This document shows positions 17,301 through 26,155 of a stretch of 64,000 nucleotides of DNA, piece by piece. The DNA lies in IMG/VR virus record IMGVR_UViG_3300047558_000137, positions 62,001 through 126,000 of that record. One strand, given 5' to 3'. Under the pieces are notes generated by a model. The model was not told where the DNA came from, searched no databases, and saw nothing but the letters and a program-made list of their open reading frames with translations. Every line of letters begins with the position of its first letter. Position 1 is the first letter of the stretch. The DNA is from a virus. Made by a program: the position numbers and the translations under genes.

Positions 17301-17476
17301 TAATTGTCTCCCCATTTAACTTTTAACCATACACGATCGTGTACATAATGTATAATCATAAGACCTATATGTATACCTATCGCTGTTGATAATCCTGTCC
17401 ACACAGCGGTAAAAATTACTGCCAGTAACCGGTATGTTACAATTCTTGCTAAAGTTCTTTTATGTGTTTCTATCAT
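17300..17476 (-). CDS. DUF2061-like membrane protein
   Basis: 58 aa from the ATG at 17476, which overlaps the queE stop (ATGA). It matches the DUF2061 pattern: ETHKRTLARIVTYRLLAVIF, a second span, then IIHYVHDRVWLKVKWG. The short length fits the single-domain family. It is an inner-membrane protein of unknown role. Confidence 0.7.
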   Translation of the reverse strand: MIETHKRTLARIVTYRLLAVIFTAVWTGLSTAIGIHIGLMIIHYVHDRVWLKVKWGDN

Positions 17477-18330
17477 TTGCCCCAGCCGTTGCCCCACAAG
17501 TCAACGTGTAGACGTGGACTGTAGTTGTAACCTTTGCTTAGTGCCCAGTCTGCTACCCGAACACGGTTGGCGGCATAAGGAGTAACAACACCACCTTGTG
17601 GCATTACATAGACAGGACCATGAAACCCAACAGCACGATATTGACCAACTGCACGATCTACTTCTGCAAAGTGTTCGTCTGTTTCCACAACAAACTTCAA
17701 GTAGGTAAAGCCGTAGTCTTGGTACATACGCACAATCTCTGGACGAATTGCTTCGTCCCATGCTTCGCCACTTGCACTTAGCTTGGGACTTACTGAGAAT
17801 GTAATTTCATTGCCAGCAATATCAACCCAGTCTAAGATGTAGTCAATAAACCTACCTTGCAGAGTTTGTGTACCATTTGTTTCGAATGTGATATTACGCA
17901 AGTCCTGCATACGCTCATGTTCTAATAACTCTTGATACGCACGTTGCCAACCTAGCAATGGTTCACCACCTGTAATTACAAGATGCACATCGTTGCCATT
18001 GTCCTGCACCCAACGATGATTGGGTGTAAGAGCTAGCATTTGATCTACTAGATCTTTTGTTTCTACTGTTGGGCTTAGATCTTTAAAAGCAGGATGCCAC
18101 GATGCGTAGCTGTCGCATCCAGTATTAACTAAGGGTAGACTAGTAAAGTCTTTATACAAGTGGACATTCTTTGCCACTTCGTCGGCCTCCGTTGACGTTT
18201 CGCCTGGCTTGCAGCCAAAGCCTGCACATGTAAAATTACATCCAAATGTGCGTAAGAATACTGATGGTACGCCAACAAAACGGCCTTCACCTTGAGCGCT
18301 GTAAAAGAGTTCACTGATTTTTAATTTCAT
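17473..18330 (-). CDS. queE: 7-carboxy-7-deazaguanine synthase (QueE), radical SAM
   Basis: Converts 6-carboxytetrahydropterin to 7-carboxy-7-deazaguanine (CDG), the ring-contraction step of the 7-deazaguanine pathway. The 285 aa product begins with ISELFYSAQGEGRFVGVPSVF, typical of QueE. It has the cluster region GCNFTCAGFGC (residues 30-40) and the SAM-binding TGGEPLLGWQ. The cluster motif is C-x3-C with the third cysteine not at the usual +3 position; C40 or the cysteine in GCDSYASWHP could serve. It belongs with queD (20623), folE (23786) and dpdA (32863). Confidence 0.9.
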   Translation of the reverse strand: MKLKISELFYSAQGEGRFVGVPSVFLRTFGCNFTCAGFGCKPGETSTEADEVAKNVHLYKDFTSLPLVNTGCDSYASWHPAFKDLSPTVETKDLVDQMLALTPNHRWVQDNGNDVHLVITGGEPLLGWQRAYQELLEHERMQDLRNITFETNGTQTLQGRFIDYILDWVDIAGNEITFSVSPKLSASGEAWDEAIRPEIVRMYQDYGFTYLKFVVETDEHFAEVDRAVGQYRAVGFHGPVYVMPQGGVVTPYAANRVRVADWALSKGYNYSPRLHVDLWGNGWGK

Positions 18331-18333
18331 ATG

Positions 18334-18498
18334 TTACCAATGTCGAATTACACCTGCTACAATAAACAGGTTAGTTATGATATATGTTAGCACAATTGCT
18401 GTGCGGATGCAAGCAATACGGTCAGATTCTTTGTCCGTATTTCCTGCTTTCTCTCCAAGTGCCTTGGCCCATAATCTCCAAAATTTATTTCTTTCCAT
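18334..18498 (-). CDS. 54 aa membrane-anchored phage protein
   Basis: A short gene just upstream of queE. It starts MERNKFWRLWAKALGEKAG, has a polar middle, a single hydrophobic span (AIVLTYIITNLFIVAGV) and ends IRHW. The N-terminus is amphipathic and basic, so a membrane anchor with a cytoplasmic head is likely. The start overlaps the upstream gene by 14 bases. I have seen near-identical small proteins in T4-like cyanophages, but no function is known to me. Confidence 0.7.
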   Translation of the reverse strand: MERNKFWRLWAKALGEKAGNTDKESDRIACIRTAIVLTYIITNLFIVAGVIRHW

Positions 18499-19213
18499 GG
18501 ACAATGTTTTTTATTAAGTCTATATTAAGTTGCCCTTGCAACCATTTTCTATAATAGTTTACAGATTCTTCTGTAGGCAATGTACCTAAATTTTTAAGAT
18601 GTGTAAAAAATTTAGTTTCGCTATATAGGTCCAATAAATTAACAACATAGTCGGCGTCTGTTGTTAACTCTGTCGGTAACCCGTCCCTAAACAAATCTAC
18701 ATTGTTACGAAAGTAATCAACAAGTTGATTAAAGTTTACTGGCAATTGAGTAGGCAAGTTAATAAATTGGGAATCAATCATTGCCCTTTGTTGTATAGAA
18801 TCCTCACCTAGGCATACTGTTGCGTTAAACCTTGCCCAGTTTTCTAGCACAATCGGATACAGTTCTTGACTATAATGTATAGCAACAGTAAAAAGTTGAT
18901 CACCAAAATGTTGTTTCATTGGTAATAACTGATTATGATATACAGTTGCTAACCATACGTGTCTTTTTTCACTTTCGAGGAAAGATTCCAACGCATGAAT
19001 ATTATTAGGCCAATTAATATTTCTCCATCTGCATCTATTAGCCTGTGTAAACATTTTTACATACGGCTCAATAGTTGAACTATTATATAAAAGAATGCCG
19101 TTATCGGTTATATCAGCAATGCATGGCCGAAGCCATGCATTATTAAATCCACCTAAACAAATAATGAATACATCGGCTACAGTAGCCTGTGGAAAAACTC
19201 CAAAATACAGCAT
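18485..19213 (-). CDS. Hypothetical protein, possibly glycosyltransferase-related
   Basis: A 242 aa protein without a clear motif. It is alpha/beta, with strands VADVFIICLGGF and HVWLATVYHNQLL that suggest a Rossmann-like fold, and a C-terminal helical part. It may be related to phage proteins of the sugar or sulfotransferase neighbourhood. Its ATG overlaps the isocitrate lyase stop by one base (TAATG), so it is co-translated with that gene. Confidence 0.55.
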   Translation of the reverse strand: MLYFGVFPQATVADVFIICLGGFNNAWLRPCIADITDNGILLYNSSTIEPYVKMFTQANRCRWRNINWPNNIHALESFLESEKRHVWLATVYHNQLLPMKQHFGDQLFTVAIHYSQELYPIVLENWARFNATVCLGEDSIQQRAMIDSQFINLPTQLPVNFNQLVDYFRNNVDLFRDGLPTELTTDADYVVNLLDLYSETKFFTHLKNLGTLPTEESVNYYRKWLQGQLNIDLIKNIVHGKK

Positions 19214-20421
19214 TAATGGAATTGATCAGCTTCGGTTGAATGTTTGTTAGCTACAGTAGAAGTTGCGCCCACTGCTTCACTAATCAAGTCAAAATAACCA
19301 ACGCCAACTTCACGTTGATGTTTGACAGTAGTGAATCCACGTTCTTGGGCCGCAAACTCACGCTGTTGCATTTCACTATATCCAGCCATACCACGTTCCT
19401 TGTATGCTTCTGCTAATTCAAATGTAGCTAAGTTAACTGAATGGAATCCTGCTAATGTAATAAATTGGAACTTGTAGCCTAGTTCACCTAGTTCACGCTG
19501 GAATGATTCACACTCGGCTTCGCTTAAAAACTTACGCCAATTAAAACTAGGACTACAGTTATAAGCAAGCATTTGATCAGGGTACTGTGCGTGTATAGCA
19601 TCGGCAAACTTTCTAGCTTGTGCAATATCAGGCGTACTAGTTTCGAACCATAAGAGATCAGCGTAAGGGGCATAAGCAAGACCTCGGCTAATACAAGCAT
19701 CAATACCATTTTTAAATTTGTAAAAGCCTTCGTCAGTGCGTTCATTGATAATAAAGTCCTTGTCCAATGGATCATGATCTGATGTGATAAGTGTTGCGGC
19801 TTCGGCATCTGTGCGAGCCATAATAACTGTGTCAACACCTGCAACGTCTGCGGCTAAACGTGCGGCATTTAGTGTGCGAATCATTTGTGATGTTGGAACA
19901 AGAACTTTGCCACCTAAGTGACCGCATTTCTTTTCACTTGCTAACTGGTCTTCAAAGTGAACACCTGCCGCACCTGCTTCAATCATATGTGTCATTAACT
20001 CGTATGCGTTTAATGCGCCACCAAAGCCTGCTTCTGCATCTGCTACGATAGGCAAGAAATAATCTGTTGTTACTTTGCCTTCACTATGTTCAATCTGGTC
20101 TGCACGACGGAATGCGTTGTTGATACCTTTAACTACACGAGGAACACTGTCAACTGGGTATAGTGATTGGTCCGGATATGTAGTGTTTTGTGTATTATTA
20201 GCAGCCGCTACTTGCCATCCGCTTAGATAGATGGCCTTTAATCCTGCTTTAGCATGTTGAACTGCCATTTGTCCATTGTATGCACCTAATGTATTAACAT
20301 AAGGCTCATTGGCCAATAATTCGCGTAGTTTGTGTGCTCCACGCTTCGCTAATGTGTGTTCTACTTGTAAACTACCTTGTAGCCTACGAACTGTTTCTTG
20401 TGTATAATTTCTTTTCTTCAT
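19213..20421 (-). CDS. aceA: Isocitrate lyase
   Basis: Cleaves isocitrate to glyoxylate and succinate, the first step of the glyoxylate shunt. The 402 aa product, from the ATG at 20421 with the Shine-Dalgarno AAGGAA, matches the family along its length. It shows the LSGWQVAAA strand, the [10 protein letters not shown] metal-binding loop (near 127-135), the catalytic KKCGHLGGK (active-site Cys166), [14 protein letters not shown] and the NCSPSFNW substrate loop. It is a little shorter than E. coli AceA (434 aa). All key residues I can check are present, so it should be active. No malate synthase is seen in the window. Confidence 0.93.
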   Translation of the reverse strand: MKKRNYTQETVRRLQGSLQVEHTLAKRGAHKLRELLANEPYVNTLGAYNGQMAVQHAKAGLKAIYLSGWQVAAANNTQNTTYPDQSLYPVDSVPRVVKGINNAFRRADQIEHSEGKVTTDYFLPIVADAEAGFGGALNAYELMTHMIEAGAAGVHFEDQLASEKKCGHLGGKVLVPTSQMIRTLNAARLAADVAGVDTVIMARTDAEAATLITSDHDPLDKDFIINERTDEGFYKFKNGIDACISRGLAYAPYADLLWFETSTPDIAQARKFADAIHAQYPDQMLAYNCSPSFNWRKFLSEAECESFQRELGELGYKFQFITLAGFHSVNLATFELAEAYKERGMAGYSEMQQREFAAQERGFTTVKHQREVGVGYFDLISEAVGATSTVANKHSTEADQFH

Positions 20422-20431
20422 ATATTTCCTT

Positions 20432-20647
20432 TTAAGTTCCACAATCCATGCGCCAAGGACACATAGATAAAGTAACAGTTGCACAATCATCCTGACCAAA
20501 ACATCGTGGTTGATTGGTTCTCTTTAATCTAATTATTGTGTGAATCTTTTTGCGTTCTTCGCTATTGCTATGCCCTGTATTAGAGAGCATGGCTTCTTCA
20601 TTGAGCAATTTTTGCAGCTCACTTAATCCAGAAGATTCTCGTTCCAT
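20432..20647 (-). CDS. Small Cys-containing phage protein
   Basis: A 71 aa protein whose C-terminus [21 protein letters not shown] has four cysteines in a pattern (C-x5-C-x7-C-x5-C) that could bind zinc or iron. The N-terminus is helical and charged. Proteins with a very similar Cys tail are common in related phages as I recall. It overlaps queD upstream by 25 bases and lies 10 bases before the isocitrate lyase start. Confidence 0.65.
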   Translation of the reverse strand: MERESSGLSELQKLLNEEAMLSNTGHSNSEERKKIHTIIRLKRTNQPRCFGQDDCATVTLSMCPWRMDCGT

Positions 20648-21177
20648 TCTCGGTGCCCTTCACGGTATGCCATGTTGCTTTGTGTTTCACGTACCTCAAC
20701 TCTGTAGCACCACAAACGTTCAGCTTCTCCTGGGCCCCACATCTCGGGGATGTAAACGCCATTGACATACTTGTAAAGCATATCTGAGAGTGCTTCGCAT
20801 CCTAGTGCAGGAAGTACAACAATCTTGGCCATTTTCTTTTCTTGCAACAGTTTAAATGTTTCCATTTCTGGATCATCTTGTGCAACAATTAGCGTGTGGT
20901 CAAATTGATCTTCTAGTGTCTTTTTTAGTTCTTTAAGGCCGCCGTAGTCCGCGGCCCAATTACGAACGTCTAGGTCATTGGTTCCAAAATAGAACTTCAT
21001 ACTAAACGCATAACCATGAATCAAATTGCAGTGACTATCCGCACGCCACTGACGGTATGCTACTGGAAATGCATTGTGATATTCTTTTGTACTTGTGTAC
21101 TTGTATTGTACTGGTCGGGTGTTTTGTAAGTTTTCTTCTAGATGACGAATCAAGTCGCCGGTTGATGAGTTTGCCAT
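20623..21177 (-). CDS. queD: 6-carboxy-tetrahydropterin synthase (QueD)
   Basis: Makes 6-carboxytetrahydropterin from dihydroneopterin triphosphate, the step between FolE and QueE. The 184 aa product has the T-fold hallmarks: FPVAYRQWRADSHCNLIHGYAFSMKFYF (in two parts, with the catalytic Cys and zinc-type His), the DYGGLKELKKTL element, FDHTLIV, an LGCEALSDMLY helix and the closing RVEVRETQSNMAY with the pterin-binding Glu. The HGY replaces the usual HGH, so one zinc ligand may differ. An SD (TAGGAG) precedes the ATG, and a late-like GATAAATA lies about 80 bases upstream. Confidence 0.85.
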   Translation of the reverse strand: MANSSTGDLIRHLEENLQNTRPVQYKYTSTKEYHNAFPVAYRQWRADSHCNLIHGYAFSMKFYFGTNDLDVRNWAADYGGLKELKKTLEDQFDHTLIVAQDDPEMETFKLLQEKKMAKIVVLPALGCEALSDMLYKYVNGVYIPEMWGPGEAERLWCYRVEVRETQSNMAYREGHREWNENLLD

Positions 21178-21258
21178 TGTGAATCTCCTATAAGTTAATA
21201 TAGGCTTGCAGAATTTGTATAGCGGGATGAATGCCGAGAAAGGCCGCTGGTTGAATTA

Positions 21259-21267
21259 GTATTTATC
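21259..21267 (-). promoter_or_regulatory. T4-like late promoter motif GATAAATAC
   Basis: On the minus strand GATAAATAC overlaps the stop of the phosphoribosyltransferase gene, about 80 bases upstream of queD. It matches the late-motif form seen at 11008 and 59494. The leader it would give ends with a strong Shine-Dalgarno. Confidence 0.4.
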
Positions 21268-21796
21268 TCCACCAGTGTTCCCATGGAAAAACACACCAAA
21301 TATCAATCTCTTGTTTGTTGATAGTATGACCAACATAGTTAACATCTTTAAACTCGCTAGCATCGTTATTAATCAATGCCGCGGTACGCACGTTGGCGCC
21401 CCAGATGTCTTGCCAAGCAGGATCATTAGGCATACAACTGCTACGCCAATCCTCTTGTATCCATTTGAATGTTGCACCACTGTCATTAATGTCGTCAACA
21501 ATCAAAATGTTCTTACGCTTGAACTCATCACTTTGCCCATCTTCGTAGCCAAATGCATCTTCGCTCATCCAGAGATTACTTTCTGGGCCAAAGTCGCTGT
21601 CACGCAGACTTGCATTAAGACTATGCATAGGAATGTTAAAGTAATGACTCAACATTACAGCAGGAGTAAGTCCACCACGTGATAGGCCTACGATATAATC
21701 TGGGCGCCAGTTATCTGCAACGATTTCGCGGATAATATTATGAAGCCACCCATTAACTTCATTTTGTTCGTAATATACTTTAGTAGTAGAACTCAT
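21263..21796 (-). CDS. Purine-type phosphoribosyltransferase
   Basis: A 177 aa type I phosphoribosyltransferase. It has the VGLSRGGLTPAVMLSH loop near residue 37 and the PRPP-binding box ILIVDDINDSGATF near 97-110. It is probably a salvage enzyme for a purine or a modified purine. Its position between queD and folE makes salvage of a 7-deazaguanine base an interesting but unproven option. It has no membrane segment. Its start overlaps the upstream gene by 17 bases. Confidence 0.8.
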   Translation of the reverse strand: MSSTTKVYYEQNEVNGWLHNIIREIVADNWRPDYIVGLSRGGLTPAVMLSHYFNIPMHSLNASLRDSDFGPESNLWMSEDAFGYEDGQSDEFKRKNILIVDDINDSGATFKWIQEDWRSSCMPNDPAWQDIWGANVRTAALINNDASEFKDVNYVGHTINKQEIDIWCVFPWEHWWR

Positions 21797-22103
21797 TTAC
21801 TTCTTTCAAATTATGTTTAACAACACGTTCGTTGAATTTTAACAGAAACATACTGGCAGTACTAGCATCTTTGCCTAAAAAGTGTAGGCGAACATTACCA
21901 GTTCCGTCTTGCATATAATGACAGGCTTTGCTGTTATAAGACACATATGATCTGCGTGTATGCTTACCTCGGTGCGAGTATTCATCTTTGTGTGATACTG
22001 TACCTTCGATTAACCTATACCAGTCAACTATCTCGTCGGTTAACTGATCTATGTCAATAGTGATACCGTATGCTACAGTACAGCCTGGTGGTAGTGCGAT
22101 CAT
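21780..22103 (-). CDS. Small hypothetical protein
   Basis: 107 aa from the ATG at 22103, which overlaps the cupin gene's TGA (ATGA); the reading frame extends upstream, but that part lies wholly inside the cupin gene. It is alpha/beta with many His, Tyr and Lys residues (SYVSYNSKACHYMQDGTG, FLLKFNERVVKHNL). The function is unknown. Confidence 0.65.
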   Translation of the reverse strand: MIALPPGCTVAYGITIDIDQLTDEIVDWYRLIEGTVSHKDEYSHRGKHTRRSYVSYNSKACHYMQDGTGNVRLHFLGKDASTASMFLLKFNERVVKHNLKEVNEFYY

Positions 22104-22558
22104 TTTGCTCTGGCAGACAAATATTCTTCGTGCTGTACCCAACCTTTGTTGGTTAGGAATCCCCAGTCACGCCGCTGTGGGCCTGGCATAAACAAGGTCC
22201 AACAATCTACTGCGGGGTCAAGTTCAATGCGGTGGTAACTGTTTGCACCAGCCATTCTAAAGCTGCCTGGGCCACACCAGCGAGCAATTTCGCCAATCTT
22301 TTTTCCGTTGGCATCAAACTGTGGACGCCATTCCCAGTAGCCGCCTTTTAGGATAAGAGTGGCATAAGGCCAAGGGTGGTCATGCACATCATCGGGATCT
22401 GATTTGAGAAACTTGTGCAAAAACACATTAAACGGAAACCGTGTACGGTCTGTGAGAAAGAGGTAATATCTTTCAAGGTATGGTTCATCATTGATCCTAT
22501 CCATAACAATACGCTTGCGACCCATTCGTTCAAGCAGGTTGAGAAACTTAGTAAACAT
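22100..22558 (-). CDS. Cupin-fold protein
   Basis: A 152 aa protein with cupin-type motifs: DPDDVHDHPWPYATLILKGGYWEW (two blocks, His-x-His for metal binding) and a later SYHRIEL...CWTLFMPGP strand pair with the last metal-type His. It may be a small metal-dependent dioxygenase or isomerase, or only a binding protein. The substrate is unknown. It is coupled to the FG-GAP lipoprotein gene (shared base) and to the next gene by ATGA. Confidence 0.7.
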   Translation of the reverse strand: MFTKFLNLLERMGRKRIVMDRINDEPYLERYYLFLTDRTRFPFNVFLHKFLKSDPDDVHDHPWPYATLILKGGYWEWRPQFDANGKKIGEIARWCGPGSFRMAGANSYHRIELDPAVDCWTLFMPGPQRRDWGFLTNKGWVQHEEYLSARAK

Positions 22559-23760
22559 TACATCTCCTGAGTGTAAAGGGTTCTGTTAATAGATTGTAGC
22601 ATATACAACTTACCTGTGCTAGAGTTTTGGTAAACAACACCCGAGTCTACACTCCAGTTAAATCCTGGCGTATATCCTGCTTGTTGTGCCATCTCAACAA
22701 AACGATTTTGGTTATATGCTACTACTGTATTGTTTTGAATCTTGTATAAACGGCTCTGTAAGTTTGATCCGCTAACATATAGATACTGTGTGCCATTAAA
22801 CACTAGTGCTCTGTGATGGTATAGGCTATAGACATTGTCTTCAACAGTGTATGCGTAGGTATAGTTACCGGCCCCGTTATTTGTCCATACTTCTCGTCGA
22901 CCTTTTGTATTGTCTGTTGTGCTGTTAAACACTAGAATAAAGTCTCGATGCCCGTCATTGTTAACATCAAGGCTAACACTGTCAATTAAATCATTGGTGG
23001 CAGGATCTTGACTAGACACATTAACTGTACTAATTAAATTCAAGTTGCTATCATAGGTATTAATGTGATTACTGTTGCCCGCTACAATAGACACACGGCC
23101 ATTTGATTCATGATTAATACTGCAAGTTGCACCCGAGCCAATGGCTGTGCTAAATGTGAAAGACCGGTTGCCGTTGTTAATATATAGCCCACCTTGTGTT
23201 GTATGTGTAGCCTGATCATAAACTCCACGCACTAAAACATCCAAGCGTCCATCATTGTTAATGTCGTCTACACAGGCACCGTGGCTATCTAACTGCTCGG
23301 GTAATGTCTGTTGTACAAACTGTCCGGGCTGATTCCAAAAGATAACACTGTTTACTGCACAACCGCCAACACAGCCATCATTGAAGCCGGGAATAAAAAT
23401 ATCATTGCGTCCGTCATTGTCAAAGTCTTGTATAAAGATACGCTGACTGCCACCGTATGTAACCACAGGAAGAATACTAGCGGTGCGGTCAACTAAGGTA
23501 CCATCAGTGTTTTGTATGAGCACATAGATGTTAGTATTAGATCCGGGACCCGACCAGCCGCCCACAACAACATCATCTAATCCGTCACCATTAAGGTCGC
23601 CAACAGCCATGTTTCGAATGCTACCTGATGTATAGGTTAACACAGATTGCAATGCTTTAGTATTACTAGCAGGAGTAGCAGGAGCAGAACCTCCTCCCCC
23701 GCCGCCTCCGCAAGCAGTTAATACTAAAGTTAACAAAAAAGGTGCAATGAGTTTTATCAT
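22558..23760 (-). CDS. FG-GAP/VCBS-repeat lipoprotein (beta-propeller-like)
   Basis: About 400 aa from the ATG at 23760; an in-frame upstream stretch lies inside folE and looks artificial. It has a lipoprotein signal, MIKLIAPFLLTLVLTACGGG, with the lipobox cysteine at residue 17, then a poly-Gly linker. Four calcium-binding-type loops follow in FG-GAP/VCBS repeats: DLNGDGLDD, DFDNDGRND, DINNDGRLD and DVNNDGHRD. The protein is presumably lipid-anchored in the host envelope, or carried on the particle. A surface-exposed receptor-blocking or adhesion role is possible. Such a protein is unusual in a phage. Confidence 0.8.
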   Translation of the reverse strand: MIKLIAPFLLTLVLTACGGGGGGGSAPATPASNTKALQSVLTYTSGSIRNMAVGDLNGDGLDDVVVGGWSGPGSNTNIYVLIQNTDGTLVDRTASILPVVTYGGSQRIFIQDFDNDGRNDIFIPGFNDGCVGGCAVNSVIFWNQPGQFVQQTLPEQLDSHGACVDDINNDGRLDVLVRGVYDQATHTTQGGLYINNGNRSFTFSTAIGSGATCSINHESNGRVSIVAGNSNHINTYDSNLNLISTVNVSSQDPATNDLIDSVSLDVNNDGHRDFILVFNSTTDNTKGRREVWTNNGAGNYTYAYTVEDNVYSLYHHRALVFNGTQYLYVSGSNLQSRLYKIQNNTVVAYNQNRFVEMAQQAGYTPGFNWSVDSGVVYQNSSTGKLYMLQSINRTLYTQEM

Positions 23761-23785
23761 GCACCTATTATAACATAGTTTCGAA

Positions 23786-24529
23786 TTAACGCGGAGCGAA
23801 CTCTTGCTGTAGCTTGATGTTATCAAAGAACTCTTTTTTAGTACTTTGATCCCGTTCAAATGCGCCTTTTAGTACTGTGGTCTGTGTGAGGCTACTGTGC
23901 GCCATAATACCACGATTCTCGCAGCATCCGTGGGTAGCTTGGATATATACCGCAACATCATTCGATCCAGTGGCAAACCCGATCTCACGAGCGATGTCCA
24001 TGCAAAGTTCTTCCTGAAGTGTTCCGCGGCGAGCACACCATTGTGCGATTCTAGTATACTTACTAAGTCCGATGAGCTTTGGCCCAGCAATAATTCCAAT
24101 ATAAGCCACGCCTGACACAGGCTGATGGTGATGGCTACACATGCTCTTAAGCTCACTACGCACAACCAACATGCCTTCGTATCGTCCTTCTGTGTCATTT
24201 GGGAAAGCCGTTGCGTTAGGTGTTGGTTCGTAGCGACCAGCCATGATTTCATTGTAGTACATTTTTGCAAGGCGTCTTGCTGTACCTTTACTGTTAGGAT
24301 CATTTTCTCTATCAATCAATAATGTGTCTAGTACACGTTCAAATGCTTCTGTAGCTTCGTCGATTAGTTGATCTTTCATTTTGTCGTCGATGTATTCGCT
24401 GACATTATCTCCTGCCCAGAATCTTTTGCCATCACGTTTAAATTTAAAGCGAAGGTGATCGCATACTTTGCCTAATCCATATCCGCCGTCTCCGGCCATT
24501 GCATCTAGTGCTGTTTCTTTATCTGTCAT
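23786..24529 (-). CDS. folE: GTP cyclohydrolase I (FolE)
   Basis: Opens GTP to dihydroneopterin triphosphate, the entry step to 7-deazaguanine synthesis. The 247 aa product has the zinc and catalytic region SMCSHHHQPVSGVAYIG, the GLSKYTRIAQWCARR helix, and ATHGCCENRG, where the last cysteine binds zinc. It is slightly longer than E. coli FolE (222 aa). Its stop is 25 bases before the lipoprotein start, and its start is one base after the DegT-like gene. It pairs functionally with queD, queE and dpdA. Confidence 0.93.
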   Translation of the reverse strand: MTDKETALDAMAGDGGYGLGKVCDHLRFKFKRDGKRFWAGDNVSEYIDDKMKDQLIDEATEAFERVLDTLLIDRENDPNSKGTARRLAKMYYNEIMAGRYEPTPNATAFPNDTEGRYEGMLVVRSELKSMCSHHHQPVSGVAYIGIIAGPKLIGLSKYTRIAQWCARRGTLQEELCMDIAREIGFATGSNDVAVYIQATHGCCENRGIMAHSSLTQTTVLKGAFERDQSTKKEFFDNIKLQQEFAPR

Positions 24530-24530
24530 T

Positions 24531-25130
24531 TTAATCCTTGATAGTGATTGTTCTTAAATCTGGGTACTGTACTAATACAGGGTCAACTGGAAACTCTTTA
24601 AGTTTTTCTAGTAAAGCAAGTCCTCGATCGGCTTCTTCAATAGTAGGCTTATAGTGATATCCAACTCTAAACTCTCGTTGTTCTACCCAGGGTGATGTAT
24701 TTAGGTCGCGGCCATCATAGCGCATTAAAATTATTGCATCATATGCAGCCTTGTCGTCTAACAGTATAGCACCTCCGCGGCCGATTTGTAAAGGCTTTCC
24801 TTGTCCAAAGCTGAGACATTGCATCGTTCCTGCTCGATACATATTCTTTTCTAAACGTCTAGCACTATCCCATATTCTAGTTAATCCAAAAGGATATTCT
24901 CCAATCCATTGTTTAGGCGAATGATTTTCATACATGTACTTAATTTCTAATTTATGCATAAGCATAGGGATACTCAGATAGGTAAACGGCGTCATAATAA
25001 CTTCCTGTACCTGCTCATAACGCATACACAACTCAATTGCGTGTGTACAACAGTCAGTCATGACGGCGTAAGGAGCACCTGTATACTCTGCTAGTGCTGT
25101 TTCAAATTGTTTAATTTTATCAAATGTCAT
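24531..25130 (-). CDS. Shortened DegT-family aminotransferase-like protein
   Basis: A 199 aa relative of DegT/DnrJ aminotransferases, about half the usual length. The N-terminal PLP-binding region is there (YTGAPYAVMTDCCTHAIELC), as is the lysine loop CLSFGQGKPLQIGRGG, but the C-terminal domain is missing. There is no frameshift in sight: both ends overlap neighbours cleanly (ATGA with the radical SAM gene). It may be a minimal or inactive version working with the radical SAM protein. Confidence 0.7.
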   Translation of the reverse strand: MTFDKIKQFETALAEYTGAPYAVMTDCCTHAIELCMRYEQVQEVIMTPFTYLSIPMLMHKLEIKYMYENHSPKQWIGEYPFGLTRIWDSARRLEKNMYRAGTMQCLSFGQGKPLQIGRGGAILLDDKAAYDAIILMRYDGRDLNTSPWVEQREFRVGYHYKPTIEEADRGLALLEKLKEFPVDPVLVQYPDLRTITIKD

Positions 25131-26155
25131 AGATACATTGTCTCCATTGACTGAGGATTATCTAGAATATTTTGTATATTGATATTGTGTATGTTAGGCC
25201 TACATGGCTGGCAAAAAGCAACTCTAGTTTGATTATAAACTTCCATATGACGCTCACCCAACCATTCATCTCTAAAGTCACCCGAGTCCCACGACCCAAT
25301 TCTGAAATTAGGATTACCTTTATTTTCACAGCAGGTGTATATTCCACCATCTGCACAGAACACAGGAAAATGAAACATCTGATGACACTTCTTATAATTA
25401 CGTGTTAGATACTTGTTTAAGTTGATTTTATGTTCAACTTGATATCTCTTGCCTAGTTCATCTATCAGGGCCAGAGTCTTATTAGATATGTGGTATGCTA
25501 CATTGTTAACAATAGCCGGCCTAAAAAATACTGATCTGGCTCGTGTATCTCGGACTAACATAAAAATATCTGTTAGGGCCTGTTCGTTATCGTTGTAATC
25601 ATTAAGCAGTATTTTAAAATCAACATTTACACCAGCATCGATTAACCCACGTGCATTATTAATAACCTTGTTAAAGATACTTTTTTTAGGTATAGAACGT
25701 CGAATAGTTTCGTATAATTCTTCTGTTGCGGCATCTATATCAATACCTACCCAACCTAATTTGCGTAGCTTATCTACTGGTACTTTATTAAGTAATACAT
25801 CTAAGTTTGTGCCATTGGTTGTAATACTGGTTAGGAATCCTAGATCAATGGTATGTTCGATTACGTTTTCGTACCCTTTAAGCAAGGTGGGTTCCCCTCC
25901 GCCCGGGTAAGTGATAGTGTGTAAACTGCCATAGCTTCTGGGACTATGTGAACGCCAAGAAGCCAAACGATCTAGTAATTCTATATATTCACTGTATTGT
26001 TTTTGTACAGGCATTTCTTTTCTAAACTCTGCACTGTTACAATAGAAGCAATCTTGATTGCAGATATTAGTTAGGTCTATGTCGATTGATGCAGGCAATA
26101 TCTTCATGGTAGATGAATTGCCCATCCAGTGTACTACTTCAGCGTATTGATACAT
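25127..26155 (-). CDS. Radical SAM protein with SPASM-like C-terminus
   Basis: A 342 aa radical SAM enzyme. The cluster motif is CNQDCFYC (C-x3-C-x2-C), preceded by IDIDLTNI. The SAM-binding stretch is TYPGGGEPTLLKG. A C-terminal cysteine-rich region, with CADGGIYTCCENKGN and a closing CQPC, resembles a SPASM/Twitch auxiliary cluster domain. Such enzymes modify peptides or sugars; the target here is unknown. It is clustered with a DegT-like protein, a glycosyltransferase-like protein and GalE, so a glycan precursor is a reasonable guess. Confidence 0.8.
   Translation of the reverse strand: MYQYAEVVHWMGNSSTMKILPASIDIDLTNICNQDCFYCNSAEFRKEMPVQKQYSEYIELLDRLASWRSHSPRSYGSLHTITYPGGGEPTLLKGYENVIEHTIDLGFLTSITTNGTNLDVLLNKVPVDKLRKLGWVGIDIDAATEELYETIRRSIPKKSIFNKVINNARGLIDAGVNVDFKILLNDYNDNEQALTDIFMLVRDTRARSVFFRPAIVNNVAYHISNKTLALIDELGKRYQVEHKINLNKYLTRNYKKCHQMFHFPVFCADGGIYTCCENKGNPNFRIGSWDSGDFRDEWLGERHMEVYNQTRVAFCQPCRPNIHNINIQNILDNPQSMETMYL

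Noticed and set aside
20422-20499. N-terminal extension of isocitrate lyase to 20499
   Set aside because: The extra 26 residues are a hydrophobic stretch that lies within the Cys-containing small gene, and the ATG at 20421 has its own Shine-Dalgarno and fits the family start.
23761-23859. Upstream extension of the FG-GAP lipoprotein
   Set aside because: The 33 extra residues lie in the 3' end of folE and would bury the lipoprotein signal peptide.
24531-25130. Frameshifted full-length aminotransferase
   Set aside because: The stop is followed at once by folE, and the upstream end overlaps the radical SAM gene, leaving no room for the missing C-terminal domain in another frame.
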